Assembly (NCBI GenBank): GCA_963775295.1
Contig: CAVZIK010000006.1
Location: 1,674,001 to 1,738,000, forward strand
DNA from: JAMDEO01 sp963775295
Lineage (GTDB): Bacteria > Actinomycetota > Thermoleophilia > RBG-16-64-13
Direction: 5' to 3'
DNA: 64,000 nucleotides
The stretch's first letter is position 1. Each line of letters opens with the position of its first letter. The notes below the pieces were generated by a model. That model saw nothing but the letters and a program-made list of their open reading frames with translations. It did not search any database and had not been told where the DNA came from. Positions 62,114 to 64,000 of the stretch are shown in pieces. A program made the position numbers and the translations under genes.

Positions 62114-64000
62114 TGGGCACCTCCGGCGGTCAACTGGATTCGCGCGTCTGCCGCCACTGATTCCTCTCCAGGTTTTCCGACTATGAATGGGTTGATATCG
62201 AGTTCAGCTATCTGCGGAAAGTCGGTGACCAACTGGCTGATGCGTTGCAGAGCTTCTCCGATAGCGGCAAGGTTGACGCCGGACTCCCCGCGGACGCCCT
62301 CCAAGAGCCGGTAGGAGCGTGTGCCCATGAGCATCTGCATAGCTTCCTCGGAGGTGATGGGCGCTAAGTGGAAGGTCACGTCCTTCATGACCTCCACAAA
62401 GATACCGCCCAGCCCGAACATGAGCATGGGGCCGAATTGCGGATCCCGGGTCATGCCTAGGATGACCTCTCGACCCTTCGGAACCATGTGCTCGAGATAA
62501 ACGCCTTCCAACACAGCATCCGGAGCCCGTCTATTCACGCGCAGCATCATGAGTTCGAAGGCATCTGCGACTTCCTGAGCGCTGTTCAGATTGAGCTTCA
62601 CCCCTCCAATATCAGACTTGTGGACGATGTCGGGGGACGAGATCTTCATTGCCAAGGGGTAACCGATGCGGGGCGCCGCTTCCACCGCTTCTTCCACCGC
62701 CGAGACCAGGCGCCCGTCGGGGACGATGAAGTCGTAGGCCCTGAGTACTTCCTTGGCCTTTACCTCGCCCATATACAGTCGGCCGGTGCGCAGTTGACGG
62801 GAGATGATGCGTTCAACCCTTCGACGGTTGACGGGGAAGCGAGCGACGATGCGCGGGGGCCGCGCCCGCCAAGCGGCATAGTCGACCATGGCCTTGAGCG
62901 CCGCCGCCGCTCGTTCCGGGGACGGGTAGTCCGGAAGATTCGCCGCGACCAATTCCTCGCGGCCGGGCATGACGTCCGCACCACCCATGAATGCCGCCAG
63001 TAGCGGTTTCTTACCGTTGGCCTTGGCGGCCAAAGCGCGGGCCGTCTCGGCGGGCTTGGTCATGGCCTGAGGAGTCAGGATGACTATGATCGCATCCACC
63101 GAAGGGTCCTCTTGCGCGGCCTCGACGGCCTGGGCGTAGCGGTCGGCCCCAGCATCTCCCAAAACGTCGATGGGATTACCCACGCTGGCCGCGGCGGGCA
63201 ATTTCTCTCGCAATGACGCAGCTGTGCCTGCCTGGAGCGACGCGACCTGCATCCCCAGATGTTCCACCGCGTCCGCAGCCATGATGCCCGGTCCACCGGC
63301 GTTGGTGATGATCGCAACTCTGTCGCCGGCGGGCAGGGGTTGCATGGCGAAGGCCATGGCATAGTCAAAGAGCGACTCGAAGGTTTCGGCCCGAATGATT
63401 CCCGCGCGCTTGAAGGCCGCTCCGTAAGCGATGTCTGCTCCAGCCAGGGCGCCAGTATGGGATGAGGCTGCTTTGGAACCGGCGGATGTCGTGCCCGCCT
63501 TGAGTATCACAACAGGTTTGATGGCTGCGACCGCTTCGGCCACCCGCACAAACTCGTCGCCCGATATGATCCCTTCAAGGTACCCGGCGACCACTTTTGT
63601 TTGTTCATCGTCTGCGAAAGCCGCTAGGAAATCGGTCTCGTCCAGATCCGCTTTGTTCCCTATGCTAAGCAATGTGGCCAACCCTATCTTGCGCGACGCG
63701 GCCCAGTCGAGGATGGCTGTGCAGAGGGCTCCGGACTGGGAAAGGACGGATATGCCGCCAGGTTTCGGCATGTAATTGGCGAAGGTGGCGTCCATCTTGT
63801 GGTGGGTGTTGATTACCCCAAGGCAGTTGGGGCCCATGAGGCGGGCCCCATGGGACCGGCAGATGTCCGCGATCTCCCGCTCCAACTTCGCTCCCGCTTC
63901 GTCCACTTCTTTGAACCCGGCGGTGATGACCACGACCGCCTTCGCGCTGGCCCGCACAGAAGCCAGCACCGCATCCTTCACAGCCGCGGTGGGCACCGCG
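62110..64000 (-). CDS. Acyl-CoA synthetase (ADP-forming), alpha-beta fusion (5' partial)
   Basis: About 630 visible residues; the N-terminal end, including the CoA-binding GxxGxxG, is beyond the right edge. GPNCLGVINT, SQSGALCTAIL, the phosphohistidine region SSHTGALAGAD and NAGGPGIMAAD belong to the alpha part. The ATP-grasp beta part starts near TGRLYMGEVKAKEVLRAYDF with YPLAMKISSPDIVHKSDIGG. It converts acyl-CoA + ADP + Pi to acid + ATP, a substrate-level ATP source in anaerobes. It is coupled to the downstream CoA transferase-GNAT gene. Confidence 0.93.
   Translation of the reverse strand, partial: AVPTAAVKDAVLASVRASAKAVVVITAGFKEVDEAGAKLEREIADICRSHGARLMGPNCLGVINTHHKMDATFANYMPKPGGISVLSQSGALCTAILDWAASRKIGLATLLSIGNKADLDETDFLAAFADDEQTKVVAGYLEGIISGDEFVRVAEAVAAIKPVVILKAGTTSAGSKAASSHTGALAGADIAYGAAFKRAGIIRAETFESLFDYAMAFAMQPLPAGDRVAIITNAGGPGIMAADAVEHLGMQVASLQAGTAASLREKLPAAASVGNPIDVLGDAGADRYAQAVEAAQEDPSVDAIIVILTPQAMTKPAETARALAAKANGKKPLLAAFMGGADVMPGREELVAANLPDYPSPERAAAALKAMVDYAAWRARPPRIVARFPVNRRRVERIISRQLRTGRLYMGEVKAKEVLRAYDFIVPDGRLVSAVEEAVEAAPRIGYPLAMKISSPDIVHKSDIGGVKLNLNSAQEVADAFELMMLRVNRRAPDAVLEGVYLEHMVPKGREVILGMTRDPQFGPMLMFGLGGIFVEVMKDVTFHLAPITSEEAMQMLMGTRSYRLLEGVRGESGVNLAAIGEALQRISQLVTDFPQIAELDINPFIVGKPGEESVAADARIQLTAGGAQ

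Noticed and set aside
1..64000. CRISPR array, rRNA, tRNA, prophage or intact insertion sequence
   Set aside because: No direct-repeat spacing pattern, conserved RNA sequence, transposase or phage gene was recognised on reading; a covariance-model scan could still reveal a tRNA.

Overview
The window is about 60% G+C and gene-dense. It reads as a chromosomal segment of a high-GC anaerobic or microaerophilic bacterium, most likely a deep-branching Actinomycetota. The pointers are a PimA-like GT4 glycosyltransferase, a Tat-type lipoprotein with a Thr-rich linker, frequent GTG/TTG starts, and ferredoxin, corrinoid and folate C1 enzymes beside bacterioferritin and MsrB. The lineage is inferred; there is no rRNA here to settle it.

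Layout. 0-10.5 kb: the end of a CopC-CopD fusion, bacterioferritin, a small winged-helix protein, a GYD protein, an Uup-type ABC-F ATPase, a DUF169 protein, QorB, and a leftward 2-oxoacid:ferredoxin oxidoreductase operon (alpha-beta-gamma plus a double-ACT protein). 10.9-18.7 kb: two very large sensors (an anti-sigma-like ATPase/7TM/PAS/GAF/PP2C phosphatase and a CheB-CheR-PAS-GAF protein) and msrB. 18.7-24 kb: a looser region with DUF2239, an MFS carrier, a STAS protein, a PimA-like transferase and two decayed gene fragments. 24-28.4 kb: an ABC-2 exporter and FtsH.

28.4-53 kb is the core: a methyl-group oxidation and C1-folate island. A leftward operon (GntR regulator, corrinoid protein, selenocysteine formate dehydrogenase fused to a GltD-like flavin/NAD(P) module) diverges from a rightward series: fhs, fchA, folD, metV, metF, lpdA, a second corrinoid protein, a UroD-like methyltransferase, DUF1638, an MtgA-like methyl-THF:corrinoid methyltransferase, a Liv-type ABC importer and two aldehyde dehydrogenases. 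Together these could import a methylated substrate, move its methyl group to a corrinoid and then to tetrahydrofolate, oxidise it to formate with ATP gain at Fhs, and oxidise formate to CO2. No CODH/ACS genes are present, so a full Wood-Ljungdahl pathway cannot be claimed from this window.

53-64 kb: a UbiA prenyltransferase, a Pit phosphate transporter with its DUF47 partner, a cobamide lower-ligand/remodelling operon (cobT, cobS, cbiR, cobU, a nitrilase-family hydrolase) that fits the corrinoid demand of the island, and a leftward pair encoding ADP-forming acyl-CoA synthetase and an acetyl-CoA hydrolase/transferase-GNAT fusion.

Most distinctive: the selenocysteine codon and SECIS-like hairpin in the fused formate dehydrogenase, and a FolD with an inserted zinc-ribbon motif that lacks the cyclohydrolase lysine, next to a stand-alone FchA. 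No rRNA, tRNA, CRISPR array or intact insertion sequence was recognised.
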